Positions 1 through 9,023 of a stretch of 63,701 bases of DNA are shown piece by piece. Location: contig NZ_AWSA01000026.1 in NCBI RefSeq assembly GCF_000576595.1, positions 1-63,701 of the forward strand, in the 5' to 3' direction. The notes beneath the pieces were generated by a model. The model was not told where the DNA came from and ran no database searches. It worked only from the letters and a program-made list of their open reading frames with translations. A program made the translations under genes and the position numbers. Source of the DNA: Intrasporangium oryzae NRRL B-24470. GTDB taxonomy: Bacteria > Actinomycetota > Actinomycetes > Actinomycetales > Dermatophilaceae. The number at the start of each line of letters is the position of its first letter. Positions within the stretch are counted from its first letter, which is position 1.

Positions 1-630
1 CGGGCCGAGGCGGACGCCGCGAGCGCCCGCGCCAGCCAGGTCTCGAGCACGTCGGCCGCGGCCCCGGCCACCCCCTCGACGGCGGGTGCCGACGCCGCCG
101 GTGTCATCGCCCTCGCGCAGCGCCTGCACGACGAGCACGTGGCGGCCGGTGAGAGCCGTCGCAACCAGCTCATCACCGAGGCCGAGAGCCGCCACGCCGA
201 GCTCCTCTCCACCGGTCAGGCGAAGTACGACCAGCTCGTCGGCACCGGCCAGGCCAAGCACGACGAGGCCGTCCGCCGGGCCGAGGAGATCTCCGCCGCG
301 GCGACCGCCGAGCGCGACCGCATGATCGGGGAGGCCACCGCCAAGCGCGACCAGATGCTCGCCGAGGCGACCGCCAAGCGCGACGAGATGCTGACCGAGG
401 CGCGTGAGCGCTCGACCGGCATGGTCGCCGAGGCGCAGCAGCGCAAGGCTGCCCTTCTCGATGAGCTCGAGAAGCAGAAGAGCCTGCTCGACCGCAAGAT
501 CGAGGAGCTGCGCGGCTTCGAGAAGAACTACCGGACCAACCTCAAGTCCTACATCGAGGGCCAGCTGCACAGCCTCGACTCCGGTGTCGTCGAGCCGGGC
601 CGCCCGGTCGACGCCCAGCGCCACGGCTGA
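1..630 (+). CDS. DivIVA/Wag31-type coiled-coil polarity protein, C-terminal part
   Basis: The reading frame is open from base 1, so the 5' end lies outside the window. About 209 residues are visible: an Ala/Ser/Thr-rich linker, then a long heptad-rich segment of charged repeats (AEATAKRDQMLAE, AEATAKRDEMLTE), then a short conserved tail containing LRGFEKNYRTNLKSYIEGQL. This tail and the position directly upstream of traR/dksA-lspA-rluD are typical of Wag31/DivIVA, which marks curved membrane at cell poles and recruits the polar growth machinery in Actinobacteria. The diagnostic N-terminal lipid-binding domain is not visible, so the call rests on the C-terminal half and on context. A 16-bp hairpin follows the stop. 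Confidence 0.75.
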   Translation, partial: RAEADAASARASQVSSTSAAAPATPSTAGADAAGVIALAQRLHDEHVAAGESRRNQLITEAESRHAELLSTGQAKYDQLVGTGQAKHDEAVRRAEEISAAATAERDRMIGEATAKRDQMLAEATAKRDEMLTEARERSTGMVAEAQQRKAALLDELEKQKSLLDRKIEELRGFEKNYRTNLKSYIEGQLHSLDSGVVEPGRPVDAQRHG

Positions 631-657
631 GCACACGCTCGACCTCGACCAGACGAG

Positions 658-693
658 CGAGGGCCGCCCGGGATCCGTCCCGGGCGGCCCTCG
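658..693 (+). terminator. Perfect 16-bp hairpin after the DivIVA gene
   Basis: The arms at 658-673 and 678-693 are exact reverse complements around a 4-base loop (TCCG). No T-tract follows, as is common for terminators in high-G+C Actinobacteria. It lies 27 bases after the DivIVA stop. Confidence 0.6.
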
Positions 694-738
694 TGCGTTG
701 TGCACGGCGATCACTTGGCGCGGGTTCGCGCGTCTCGT

Positions 739-767
739 TTGTGTGGGCGCGTTCGGGGGCTTATTGT
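739..767 (+). promoter_or_regulatory. Candidate promoter of the traR/dksA gene
   Basis: TTGTGT (739-744) and TATTGT (762-767) are separated by 17 bp, a housekeeping-sigma arrangement. A start near 774 would give a leader of about 40 bases carrying GGAGGG (803-808) before ATG 813. Confidence 0.4.
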
Positions 768-812
768 CGGCCCCACTTGTCAGCGTCGACGACATGAGCC
801 ATGGAGGGCCAG

Positions 813-2363
813 ATGGCGGCGAAGAAGACAGCAGGGGCCTCGGGGGCCACGCCACGCACGGCCGCGACGAAGGCGTCGGGGGCCGCCGCGGCAGCCGCTG
901 CCCCGACGCGATCGGGCGCGAGGTCCACGTCCTCCTCCGTGCGCAGGTCAGCCGCCGCGAGTGTCCGAGGGGCTGCGTCCAAGGTCGCGAAGACGGCGGC
1001 CTCCGTCGCCAAGAGTGCCGGCCGGGCCGTCACGGGCTCGACGTCCACGACGAAGAAGGCGACCACCGCGAAACCGGGCGCTGCGAAACCGGGCGCTGCG
1101 AAGCCGGAGTCGTCAGCGTCGACGGCGGCGAAGACCTCCACCGCGAAGACCTCCACCGCGAAGACCTCCACCGCGAAGACCTCCACCGCGAAGACCTCCA
1201 CCGCGAAGACCTCCACCGCGAAGACCTCCACCGCGAAGACCTCCACCGCGAAGACCTCCACCGCGAAGACCTCCACCGCGAAGACCTCCACCGCGAAGAC
1301 CTCCACCGCGAAGACCTCCACCGCGAAGACCTCCACCGCGAAGACCTCCACCGCGAAGACCTCCACCGCGAAGACCTCCACCGCGAAGACCTCCACCGCG
1401 AAGACCTCCACCGCGAAGACCTCCACCGCGAAGACCTCCACCGCGAAGACCTCCACCGCGAAGACCTCCACCGCGAAGACCTCCACCGCGAAGGCGACCG
1501 CGAAGGCGCCGACCGCCAAGGCCACGTCGAAGACCACCGCCAGGGCGACCGCGAAGGCGGCCACGGCAAAGACGGCGACGGCGAAGGCCGCCGCGAAGAC
1601 CACGGCGAAGACGACCGCGAAGACGACTGCGAAGCCCACCCCGAAGACCACGGTCGAGAAAACGGCCGCTCAGAAGGCCACGACGAAGAAGGCCGCCCCG
1701 ACCCCGAGGACGACTCCCGCGAGCGCGAGGAAGACGGCGAAGACCACGACGAAGACCACGGCGAAGGCCGCGGCGAAGACCACCGAAACGCCCCAGGGCC
1801 GCACCAGTACCGGCTGGGCGACCGAGACCAAGAAGGCATCGACTGTGAAGACCACTCCAGCAGCCACCAAGAGCGCGAGCACGCCGCCGGCGAAGACCGC
1901 TACCAAGACCGCCACCAAGACCGCGAGCAGGACCACCGCCACGTCGCGAGCACGCACGACGAAGCTCGCCGAGACCCTGCGGGTCAAGGACGACGAGAGC
2001 CCGTGGAGCGTGGAGGAGATCAAGGAGGTCCGCGGCATCCTGCTCGACGAGATCGAGACGCACCGCGTCGAGCTCAAGCTCGCCGAGGACGAGCTCGACG
2101 ACCTCCTGCGCGCCTCTGGGGACGGCGCCGGTGACGACCAGGCCGACGCAGGGGCCAAGACCGCCGAGCGGGCCCACGAGATCTCGGTCGCTGCCAACGC
2201 CCGCGCCAGCCTGCTGCAGGCCGAGCACGCCCTCGAGCAGCTCGACGCAGGGACCTACGGCATCTGCGAGAACTGCGGCAACCCGATCGGCAAACTTCGA
2301 CTCCAGGCCCGTCCTCGTGCGACCCTGTGCATGACATGCCAGGAGAAGCAGGACCGCCACTGA
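813..2363 (+). CDS. TraR/DksA-family zinc-finger protein with a long Lys/Ala/Thr repeat tail
   Basis: The 516-residue protein has two parts. Residues 1 to about 380 are a basic low-complexity region of Ala, Lys and Thr resembling a histone-H1 tail, including 24 identical AKTST units (about residues 106-225). The C-terminal part is a helical segment followed by a four-cysteine zinc finger, CENC-x17-CMTC (about residues 485-509), as in TraR/DksA proteins that bind the RNA polymerase secondary channel. I chose ATG 813 because GGAGGG (803-808) sits 4 bases upstream; ATG 801, in frame, lacks a ribosome site. The gene overlaps the start of lspA. The basic tail suggests nucleic-acid binding, but that is inference. 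The exact repeats probably vary in number between strains. Confidence 0.88.
   Translation: MAAKKTAGASGATPRTAATKASGAAAAAAAPTRSGARSTSSSVRRSAAASVRGAASKVAKTAASVAKSAGRAVTGSTSTTKKATTAKPGAAKPGAAKPESSASTAAKTSTAKTSTAKTSTAKTSTAKTSTAKTSTAKTSTAKTSTAKTSTAKTSTAKTSTAKTSTAKTSTAKTSTAKTSTAKTSTAKTSTAKTSTAKTSTAKTSTAKTSTAKTSTAKTSTAKTSTAKATAKAPTAKATSKTTARATAKAATAKTATAKAAAKTTAKTTAKTTAKPTPKTTVEKTAAQKATTKKAAPTPRTTPASARKTAKTTTKTTAKAAAKTTETPQGRTSTGWATETKKASTVKTTPAATKSASTPPAKTATKTATKTASRTTATSRARTTKLAETLRVKDDESPWSVEEIKEVRGILLDEIETHRVELKLAEDELDDLLRASGDGAGDDQADAGAKTAERAHEISVAANARASLLQAEHALEQLDAGTYGICENCGNPIGKLRLQARPRATLCMTCQEKQDRH
1128..1487 (+). repeat. 24 perfect tandem copies of a 15-bp unit
   Basis: The unit GCGAAGACCTCCACC repeats 24 times without a single change, encoding AKTST in the TraR/DksA gene. 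Flanking sequence (1060-1127 and 1488-1790) holds diverged relatives of the unit. Complete identity, including wobble bases, implies recent expansion or gene conversion. A 15-bp unit keeps the frame when the copy number changes. Confidence 0.97.
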
Positions 2364-3058
2364 CCCCGCAGACCGACGCGTCGACGTCCCCCCAGGACGT
2401 CGACGTGTCGCTGCTGCCCGCTACCGGCTCGCAGACCAGTGATGGCGTGAGCCCCGAGACCCACCCCGAGCTCGTGACCCCAAAGACGCAGGACCCCAAG
2501 CCGACCCCCGCCCGCCGAAAGTGGCTCTTCGCCATGCTCGTCGCCGTGGCCGTGCTCGCCTACGCGAGCGACCAGGTCTCGAAGATCGTCGCCCTCGACG
2601 TCCTCGCCGACGGCGAGCCGCGGCCCTTCATCGGCGACCTCATCCGCTTCAAGCTGATCGGCAACCCGGGGGCCGCCCTGTCGCTGGGGGCGGGCAACAC
2701 GTGGGTGATGACCCTCATCGCGCTCGGCGTGCTCGCCGCGATCATCTTCGTCGCCAAGGATCTCGGGTCCTGGGCATGGGCCCTCGCCCTCGGGCTGCTC
2801 CTCGGCAGCGCCGTGGGCAACCTGACCGACCGGTTCGTCCGGCCGCCGGGCGGCGGTCAGGGACATGTAGTCGACTTCATCGACTACAACCGGTGGTTCA
2901 TCGGCAACGTTGCCGACATCTGGATCGTCGGCGCGGCCGGGCTCATCATCGTGCTCGCGCTCCTCGGGATCGGCGTGGACGGCCGCCGTGACCGCGACCG
3001 GGTTCACGACCGCGACGTGCCGGCTGGGCCGACCCCCGGAGGCGGCCCCGATGCCTGA
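2327..3058 (+). CDS. lspA: Lipoprotein signal peptidase (signal peptidase II)
   Basis: This membrane aspartyl protease removes signal peptides from diacylglyceryl prolipoproteins. The core starts at RRKWLFAML and holds the family motifs: SDQVSK in the first membrane helix, [21 protein letters not shown] with the first catalytic Asp, and [10 protein letters not shown] with the second. Four membrane helices are visible. A hydrophilic N-terminal extension of about 60 residues precedes helix 1, so the true start is uncertain: GTG 2327 and ATG 2336 overlap the upstream gene, while GTG 2405 (AGGA 8 bases upstream) or GTG 2447 would give shorter proteins. The 3' end overlaps the rluD start by 8 bases, indicating translational coupling. 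Confidence 0.92.
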   Translation: MHDMPGEAGPPLTPQTDASTSPQDVDVSLLPATGSQTSDGVSPETHPELVTPKTQDPKPTPARRKWLFAMLVAVAVLAYASDQVSKIVALDVLADGEPRPFIGDLIRFKLIGNPGAALSLGAGNTWVMTLIALGVLAAIIFVAKDLGSWAWALALGLLLGSAVGNLTDRFVRPPGGGQGHVVDFIDYNRWFIGNVADIWIVGAAGLIIVLALLGIGVDGRRDRDRVHDRDVPAGPTPGGGPDA

Positions 3059-3983
3059 CGTGCGCACCGTCCTCGTCCCCGACGGCCTCGAGGGCGAGCG
3101 CGTCGACGCCGGGGTGGCCCGCCTTTTCGGCGTCTCGCGGACCAAGGCCGCAGACCTCGCCGCGGACGGCCACGTCGTCCTCGACGGCAAGGCGGTGGCC
3201 AAGTCGGAGCGGCTCACGGCCGGGGCGCTGCTCGAGGTGTCGCTCCCGCGGCCGGAAGACACCCCGAGCCTCGCCGTCGTCGCCGAGCCGGTGCCGGGCA
3301 TGCGCATCGTGCACGACGACGACGACATCATCGTCGTCGACAAGCCGGTCGGGGTGGCCGCGCACCCGAGCGTCGGCTGGAACGGTCCCGATGTCGTCGG
3401 TGGCCTCGCGGCCGCGGGCTACCGCATCTCGACCTCTGGCGCGCCAGAGCGTCAGGGCATCGTCAGCCGGCTGGATGTCGGGACGTCGGGCCTCATGGTC
3501 GTCGCCAAGAGCGAGTACGCCTACTCCCGCCTCAAGCAGGCCTTCCGGAGCCGGACCGTCGACAAGACCTACCATGCGCTCGTCCAGGGGCTGCCGGACC
3601 CGCTCGTCGGGACCATCGACGCCCCGATCGGGCGGCACCCGGGCCACGACTACAAGTTCGCCGTCATGAAGAGCGGCAAGCCGTCGGTCACCCACTACGA
3701 GGTGATCGAGGCCTTCCGCCACGCGAGCCTCCTCGACATCCACCTCGAGACCGGCCGGACACACCAGATCCGGGTCCACTTCGCGGCCCTGCACCACCCG
3801 TGCTGCGGCGACCCGCTCTACGGTGCGGACCCCAAGCTCGCCGCGAGGCTGAAGCTCGAGCGCCAGTGGTTGCACGCCGTCGGGCTCGGTTTCGAGCATC
3901 CCGGGACGGGGGAGTATGTCCACTTCGAGAGTCCCTACCCCGAGGACCTCCAGCGCGCCCTCGACATCGTGTCGACCTTCTGA
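3051..3983 (+). CDS. RluD-type 23S rRNA pseudouridine synthase
   Basis: The 310-residue protein has an N-terminal S4 RNA-binding domain (about residues 12-75) and an RluA-family catalytic domain. The signature SRLDVGTSG carries the catalytic Asp (about residue 142), and the C-terminal motif [12 protein letters not shown] is present. The family isomerises uridines in 23S rRNA, RluD acting on helix 69; site specificity cannot be read from sequence. ATG 3051 overlaps the lspA stop, and GGAGG (3038-3042) lies 8 bases upstream. The lspA-rluD pair is a conserved actinobacterial operon. Confidence 0.92.
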   Translation: MPDVRTVLVPDGLEGERVDAGVARLFGVSRTKAADLAADGHVVLDGKAVAKSERLTAGALLEVSLPRPEDTPSLAVVAEPVPGMRIVHDDDDIIVVDKPVGVAAHPSVGWNGPDVVGGLAAAGYRISTSGAPERQGIVSRLDVGTSGLMVVAKSEYAYSRLKQAFRSRTVDKTYHALVQGLPDPLVGTIDAPIGRHPGHDYKFAVMKSGKPSVTHYEVIEAFRHASLLDIHLETGRTHQIRVHFAALHHPCCGDPLYGADPKLAARLKLERQWLHAVGLGFEHPGTGEYVHFESPYPEDLQRALDIVSTF

Positions 3984-3993
3984 CGGGTTCAGC

Positions 3994-4017
3994 CTCAACC
4001 TCACCCTGAAGGTTGAG
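3994..4017 (+). terminator. Small hairpin after the RluD-type gene
   Basis: CTCAACCT (3994-4001) and AGGTTGAG (4010-4017) form an 8-bp stem with an 8-base loop, 10 bases after the stop. It is weaker than the 24-bp hairpin further downstream. Confidence 0.45.
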
Positions 4018-4092
4018 AACGGTCGTATGCCGCTCGGCGGGCACTGTGCCCCGCCCCCCGCGAGCCCGTGACCCGCCTCCAAGCCACGTGAA

Positions 4093-4150
4093 CGCAGCGC
4101 TCGTTCTCGAACTCAGCGGCATACCACTGAGTTCGAGAACGAGCGCTGCG
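4093..4150. repeat. Perfect 24-bp inverted repeat with the CGGCATAC octamer in its loop
   Basis: The arms at 4093-4116 and 4127-4150 are exact reverse complements (core GCTCGTTCTCGAACTCAG). The 10-base spacer is CGGCATACCA, containing one copy of the dispersed octamer; another copy lies upstream at 4025-4032. The whole rluD-dnaE gap (3984-4274) holds only these hairpins and the dnaE promoter region. It could be a strong terminator or a small palindromic repeat element; I see no transposase or target duplication. Confidence 0.85.
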
Positions 4151-4260
4151 CTCGATCGGCGATGGGCCCCGCGACCCGCCCGGACAACCAGCACGACGCC
4201 GGCATGACACCGGCCGCGACACCCGCTTGCGACACGCCGAGGAGTGTCCTCGGGGAGGCT

Positions 4261-4266
4261 TAGACT
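4261..4266 (+). promoter_or_regulatory. TAGACT -10 box, leaderless start for dnaE
   Basis: TAGACT ends 8 bases before ATG 4275, so transcription would begin at or within a base or two of the start codon. No ribosome-binding site precedes ATG 4275. No convincing -35 element is visible. The same box sits in the same place before hisD and the oligopeptidase gene. Confidence 0.55.
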
Positions 4267-4274
4267 CGACCACG

Positions 4275-7200
4275 ATGTCGACCGAAACCGCCGCCCCGGA
4301 CCAGAGCTTCGTGCACCTGCACGTGCACACCGAGTACTCCATGCTCGACGGGGCCGCGAGGATCGGCGACCTCTTCACCGAGGCCGCCAGGATGGGGATG
4401 CCGGCCCTCGCGACGACCGACCACGGCTACGTCTTCGGGGCCTACGAGTTCTGGAAGAAGTCACAGGGCACGGGCGTCAAGCCGATCATCGGCGTCGAGG
4501 CCTACATCACGCCAGGTACCCACCGCACCGACCGGACCAAGGTCAGCTGGGGCGACGGTGGGCGCGACGACATCTCCGGTGGTGGCGCCTACACCCACAT
4601 GACGATGCTCGCCCAGAACAACGAGGGCATGCACAACCTCTTCCGGATGAGCTCGATCGCCTCGCTCGACCAGGTGTACACCAAGTGGCCGCGCATCGAC
4701 CGCGACCTGCTCTCGACCTACGGCAAGGGCCTCATCGTCACGACCGGCTGCCCGAGCAGCGAGATCCAGACCAAGCTGCGGTTCGGCCTCTACGACGAGG
4801 CCCGCGAGGTCGCCGGTGAGCTCCGTGACATCTTCGGGGCCGACAACGTCTTCGTCGAGCTGATGGACCACGGCCTCGACATCGAGCGCCGCACCCAGCG
4901 CGACCTCATCCGCCTGGCGCGCGACCTGGGGCTGCCGCTCGTCGCGACCAACGACCTTCACTACACGCGGGCCGAGGACGCCAAGGCCCATGCGGCCCTG
5001 CTCTGCGTCCAGTCCGGCTCGACCCTGATGGACCCCAACCGCTTCAAGTTCGACGCCGACGACTTCTACCTCAAGTCGGCCGCCGAGATGCGCCACGTCT
5101 GGCGCGAGCTGCCCGAGGCCTGCGACAACACGCTGCTCATCGCCGAGCGCTGCGAGGTCTCCTTCACCGAGGGGGAGGGCCGCTACATGCCCCGCTTCCC
5201 CTGCCCCGTGGGAGAGGACGAGACCTCCTGGTTCATCAAGGAGGTCGAGACCGGCCTTCAGCGACGGTTCCCCGAGGGGGTGCCCGACTACGCCCGCAAG
5301 CAGGCGGCCTTCGAGGAGGACGTCATCGTCTCCAAGGGGTACGCCGGCTACTTCCTCGTCGTCGCCGACTTCATCAACTGGGCCAAGCGCAACGGCATCC
5401 GGGTCGGCCCGGGCCGCGGCTCCGGCGCCGGCTCGATGTGCGCCTACGCGATGGGCATCACCGACCTCGACCCGATCCCGCACGGCCTCATCTTCGAGCG
5501 GTTCCTCAACCCCGAGCGCATGTCGATGCCCGACTTCGACGTCGACTTCGACGAGCGTCGGCGCGGTGAGGTCATCCGCTACGTCACGGAGAAGTACGGC
5601 GAGGAGCGCGTCGCGCAGATCGTCACCTACGGCACGATCAAGGCGAAGCAGGCCGTCAAGGACGCGAGCCGCGTGCTCGGCCACCCGTTCTCCATGGGTG
5701 AGAAGCTCACCAAGGCGATGCCGCCCGCGATCATGGGCAAGGACATCCCGCTCACGGGCATCTTCGACCCGCAGCACAAGCGCTTCAACGAGGCGGCCGA
5801 CTTCCGTGCCGTCCACGACGAGGACCCCGCGGCCCAGGAGGTCGTGGCCACGGCCCTCGGCCTCGAGGGCCTGAAGCGCCAGTGGGGGGTGCATGCAGCG
5901 GGCGTCATCATGAGCAGCGAGCCGCTCATCGACGTCATCCCGATCATGCGGCGCCTGCAGGACGGCCAGATCATCACGCAGTTCGACTACCCGAGCTGCG
6001 AGTCGCTCGGCCTGGTCAAGATGGACTTCCTCGGCCTGCGCAACCTGACGATCCTCGACGACGCCATCGAGAACATCAAGCTCAACCGCGACGAGGACAT
6101 CGATCTCGACGCGCTGTCCAAGGACATGACCGACCCGGCGACCTACGCGCTCCTGGGCCGAGGCGACACGCTCGGCGTCTTCCAGCTCGATGGCGGCGGC
6201 ATGCGGGCCCTGCTGCGCCTCATGCAACCGGACAACTTCGAGGACATCTCCGCAGCCCTCGCGCTCTACCGGCCCGGCCCAATGGGCGTCAACGCGCACA
6301 CCAACTTCGCGCTGCGCAAGAACGGCAAGCAGGAGGTCATCCCCCTCGACCCTGCGCTGAAGGGCAAGCTCCAGCCGGAGATGATCGAGGCCCTGGACCC
6401 GATCCTCAAGATGACGTACGGCCTGGTCATCTACCAGGAGCAGGTCATGGAGATCGCCCAGAAGCTCGCGGGCTACACCCTCGGCAACGCCGACCTGCTC
6501 CGCCGGGCCATGGGCAAGAAGAAGAAGGAGGTCCTCGACGCCGAGTACGTCCCCTTCTCCGAGGGGATGAAGGCCAACGGGTTCAACGAGGCCTCCATCG
6601 CGGCCCTCTGGGGCGTCCTCGTCCCCTTCTCCGACTACGCCTTCAACAAGGCCCACACGGCCGCCTACGGCCTCGTGTCGTACTGGACGGCCTACCTCAA
6701 GGCCAACTACCCGGCCGAGTACATGGCCGCCCTCCTGACGAGCGTGCGCGACGACAAGGACAAGTCGGCGCTCTACCTCAACGAATGTCGGCACATGGGC
6801 ATCAAGGTCCTCCCGCCCGACGTCAACGAGTCGATCGCCAACTTCGCCGCCGTCGGCACCGACATCCGCTTCGGCCTCGCTGCGGTCCGCAACGTCGGCC
6901 TGCCCGTCGTCGAGGCGATCATCAAGGCGCGTGAGGAGAAGGGCGCCTTCGGCTCGTTCAAGGACTTCCTCTCGAAGGTTCCGGCCGTCGTCTGCAACAA
7001 GCGCACCATCGAGTCGCTCATCAAGAGTGGGGCCTTCGACTCGCTCGGCGAGAGCCGCCGCGGGATGGTCGAGGTCCACGAGCGCTACATCGACGCCCTC
7101 GTCGAGGTCAAGAAGCAGGAGGCCATCGGCCAGGACAGCCTCTTCGGCAGCTTCGGTGACGACGACGGGGTCGGCGGTGGGGCCGACGCCTTCGACGGCC

Positions 7201-7859
7201 TGCCGCCCGTGCCGAGCGGGGAGTGGGACAAGGCGACCCTCCTGTCCTTCGAGCGCGAGATGCTCGGCCTCTACGTCTCGGACCACCCGCTCTTCGGGAT
7301 CGAGCACATCCTCGCGACGCACGCCGACACGACGATCGCCTCGCTCATGGGCGAGGACGCCAAGCCCGACGGCACCCCCGTCACCGTGGCCGGGCTCATC
7401 ACAAGCCTCCAGCTCAAGCGCACGAAGAAGGGCGACCTCTGGGCCATCGCGACGGTCGAGGACCTCGACGGCGCGATCGAGTGCCTCTTCTTCCCGTCCG
7501 CCTACCTGACATACTCCACGATGCTCGCGCAAGACACCGTCTGCGCCGTCAAGGGTCGGGTGAGCGCCCGCGACGACTCGATCTCGATCTTCGCCCAGGA
7601 GCTCATGATCCCCGACATCAAGGAGGGGCCACGCGGACCCGTGGTCGTGACGCTCCCGCTCGGCCGGGCCACCCCCGCCGTCGCGGAGAGCCTCAAGCGC
7701 GTCCTCGGCGAGCACCCGGGGGCGACGGAGGTCCAGGTCAGGCTGACCCAGCCCGGTCGCTCCGTGCTCATGTCGCTCGACGACTCCTTGCGCGTCAACG
7801 CGACGTCCGCTCTCTTCGGCGACCTCAAGGCCCTCCTCGGGCCGGCATGCCTCAGCTGA
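4275..7859 (+). CDS. dnaE: DNA polymerase III alpha subunit
   Basis: This 1194-residue protein is the replicative polymerase. It has the expected order: PHP domain beginning FVHLHVHTEYSMLDG, the polymerase palm with the metal-binding triad PDFDVDFD (Asp 420, 422, 424), the finger region, a helix-hairpin-helix segment and an OB-fold nucleic-acid-binding domain (VTVAGLITSLQ). Length matches actinobacterial DnaE1. An in-frame GTG upstream (4227) is unlikely, since TAGACT at 4261-4266 places transcription start at ATG 4275. A copy of the octamer GTATGCCG lies after the stop (7893-7900). Confidence 0.97.
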   Translation: MSTETAAPDQSFVHLHVHTEYSMLDGAARIGDLFTEAARMGMPALATTDHGYVFGAYEFWKKSQGTGVKPIIGVEAYITPGTHRTDRTKVSWGDGGRDDISGGGAYTHMTMLAQNNEGMHNLFRMSSIASLDQVYTKWPRIDRDLLSTYGKGLIVTTGCPSSEIQTKLRFGLYDEAREVAGELRDIFGADNVFVELMDHGLDIERRTQRDLIRLARDLGLPLVATNDLHYTRAEDAKAHAALLCVQSGSTLMDPNRFKFDADDFYLKSAAEMRHVWRELPEACDNTLLIAERCEVSFTEGEGRYMPRFPCPVGEDETSWFIKEVETGLQRRFPEGVPDYARKQAAFEEDVIVSKGYAGYFLVVADFINWAKRNGIRVGPGRGSGAGSMCAYAMGITDLDPIPHGLIFERFLNPERMSMPDFDVDFDERRRGEVIRYVTEKYGEERVAQIVTYGTIKAKQAVKDASRVLGHPFSMGEKLTKAMPPAIMGKDIPLTGIFDPQHKRFNEAADFRAVHDEDPAAQEVVATALGLEGLKRQWGVHAAGVIMSSEPLIDVIPIMRRLQDGQIITQFDYPSCESLGLVKMDFLGLRNLTILDDAIENIKLNRDEDIDLDALSKDMTDPATYALLGRGDTLGVFQLDGGGMRALLRLMQPDNFEDISAALALYRPGPMGVNAHTNFALRKNGKQEVIPLDPALKGKLQPEMIEALDPILKMTYGLVIYQEQVMEIAQKLAGYTLGNADLLRRAMGKKKKEVLDAEYVPFSEGMKANGFNEASIAALWGVLVPFSDYAFNKAHTAAYGLVSYWTAYLKANYPAEYMAALLTSVRDDKDKSALYLNECRHMGIKVLPPDVNESIANFAAVGTDIRFGLAAVRNVGLPVVEAIIKAREEKGAFGSFKDFLSKVPAVVCNKRTIESLIKSGAFDSLGESRRGMVEVHERYIDALVEVKKQEAIGQDSLFGSFGDDDGVGGGADAFDGLPPVPSGEWDKATLLSFEREMLGLYVSDHPLFGIEHILATHADTTIASLMGEDAKPDGTPVTVAGLITSLQLKRTKKGDLWAIATVEDLDGAIECLFFPSAYLTYSTMLAQDTVCAVKGRVSARDDSISIFAQELMIPDIKEGPRGPVVVTLPLGRATPAVAESLKRVLGEHPGATEVQVRLTQPGRSVLMSLDDSLRVNATSALFGDLKALLGPACLS

Positions 7860-7916
7860 ACCGATGAGCCGACCCCGCGCACCACGTCGCCCGTATGCCG
7901 TCGGGCCGGCTCCCCG

Positions 7917-9023
7917 ATGAAGGCCGCCGACCGCCGGCGGCTGCGTCGCGCGCGGATGTCGGCGCTGGGGCTGAGCCCGGCCCTCGGGTCCCCGGCTGCT
8001 CCGGCGTCGGCTCTCGAGGTCGTCCACCACCTGGGCGCCCTGCAGGCGCAGGACTACCAGAGCGGGGTGTGGTCGCTCGGGGTGCGATCGGGCCTGACGC
8101 TCGCCGAGGTCGAGGAGGCGGTGCTCCGCCGCGAGATCGTCCGGACCTGGCCGATGCGCGGCACCCTGCACTGGGTCGCGGCCGAGGATGCGCGCTGGAT
8201 GACCCGGCTCCTTGCCGGGCGCGTGCTCGGCTCGATCGGCGCGCGCTACCGCCAGCTGGGCCTCACCGAGCGTGAGGTCGCCACGGCTGGCCGTCTCTTC
8301 GAGGAGCACCTCCACGAGCCGATGAGCCGACCCGACGTCGCCGCCCTGCTGGCCAGGGCCGGCATCGACGCGAGCGGCCAGCGCGCCTACCACCTCGTCG
8401 GCCACCACTGCATGACCGGCCTGCTCTGCCAAGGTCCGCTCATCGGCAAGCAGCCGAGCTTCGTCCTCATCGATGCGTGGGTTCCCCTGTCTCGCAACCC
8501 AACCCGCGAGGAAGGCCTGGCACTCGTCGCCGAGCGCTACGTCCGCGGCCACGGCCCCGTGACGGAGGGGGATCTGGCCAACTGGGTCGGCGGCACCCTG
8601 ACCCTCGCCCGCGAGGCGCTCGGCCAGCTGGGGGACCGCATCGTCAAGGAGGAGGTCGACGGCCAGACCTGGCTCACGCATGTCGACGCGCCGGCTCCCT
8701 CCGGCGCGCCGGACGCGGTGCACCTGCTGCCGCAGTGGGACGAGCTCCTCCTCGGCTACCGGTCCCGCGACGTCACGCTGCCCGACGAGCACACGGCGCG
8801 GGTCGTGCCCGGGCGAAACATGGTCTTCCAGCCGACGGTCGTCGTCGACGGGGAGGTGGCCGGGATCTGGAAGCGCCGTGCTGCGAACGGCGCGACGATG
8901 GTCGAGGTGACGCCGTTGACCAGGCCGACCGCGAGGGCGCGCCGTGGGATCGAAGCGAGCGGAGCGGCATACGGGCGCTTTCTCGGCCACGACGTCGACG
9001 TGCGGATCACGGGGGAGGACTGA
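7917..9023 (+). CDS. HTH_42 winged-helix protein, AlkZ-like DNA glycosylase
   Basis: This 368-residue protein belongs to the HTH_42 (PF06224) family of winged-helix proteins that includes AlkZ and YcaQ, DNA glycosylases that remove bulky alkyl adducts and unhook crosslinks. The motif LGALQAQDYQSG (about residues 38-50) carries the Gln-x-Gln pair of the AlkZ-like branch. The conserved RTWPMRGTLHWV and the C-terminal LLPQWDELLLGY and VPGRNMVFQPTVVVDG segments also fit. It abuts the following pseudouridine synthase gene without a gap. No biosynthetic cluster is nearby, so general alkylation repair is more likely than toxin self-resistance. Substrate is unknown. Confidence 0.82.
   Translation: MKAADRRRLRRARMSALGLSPALGSPAAPASALEVVHHLGALQAQDYQSGVWSLGVRSGLTLAEVEEAVLRREIVRTWPMRGTLHWVAAEDARWMTRLLAGRVLGSIGARYRQLGLTEREVATAGRLFEEHLHEPMSRPDVAALLARAGIDASGQRAYHLVGHHCMTGLLCQGPLIGKQPSFVLIDAWVPLSRNPTREEGLALVAERYVRGHGPVTEGDLANWVGGTLTLAREALGQLGDRIVKEEVDGQTWLTHVDAPAPSGAPDAVHLLPQWDELLLGYRSRDVTLPDEHTARVVPGRNMVFQPTVVVDGEVAGIWKRRAANGATMVEVTPLTRPTARARRGIEASGAAYGRFLGHDVDVRITGED

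Noticed and set aside
801-812. ATG 801 as start of the TraR/DksA gene
   Set aside because: It has no ribosome site; GGAGGG at 803-808 serves ATG 813.
1128-1487. CRISPR array
   Set aside because: The repeats are 15 bp, directly adjacent and without spacers, and no cas genes are present.
404-2360. Several long frames on both strands across the tandem repeat
   Set aside because: They read the 15-bp repeat in other frames (REDLH, PPPRR, EVFAV polymers) and lack ribosome sites. Only the frame ending in the four-cysteine finger makes sense.
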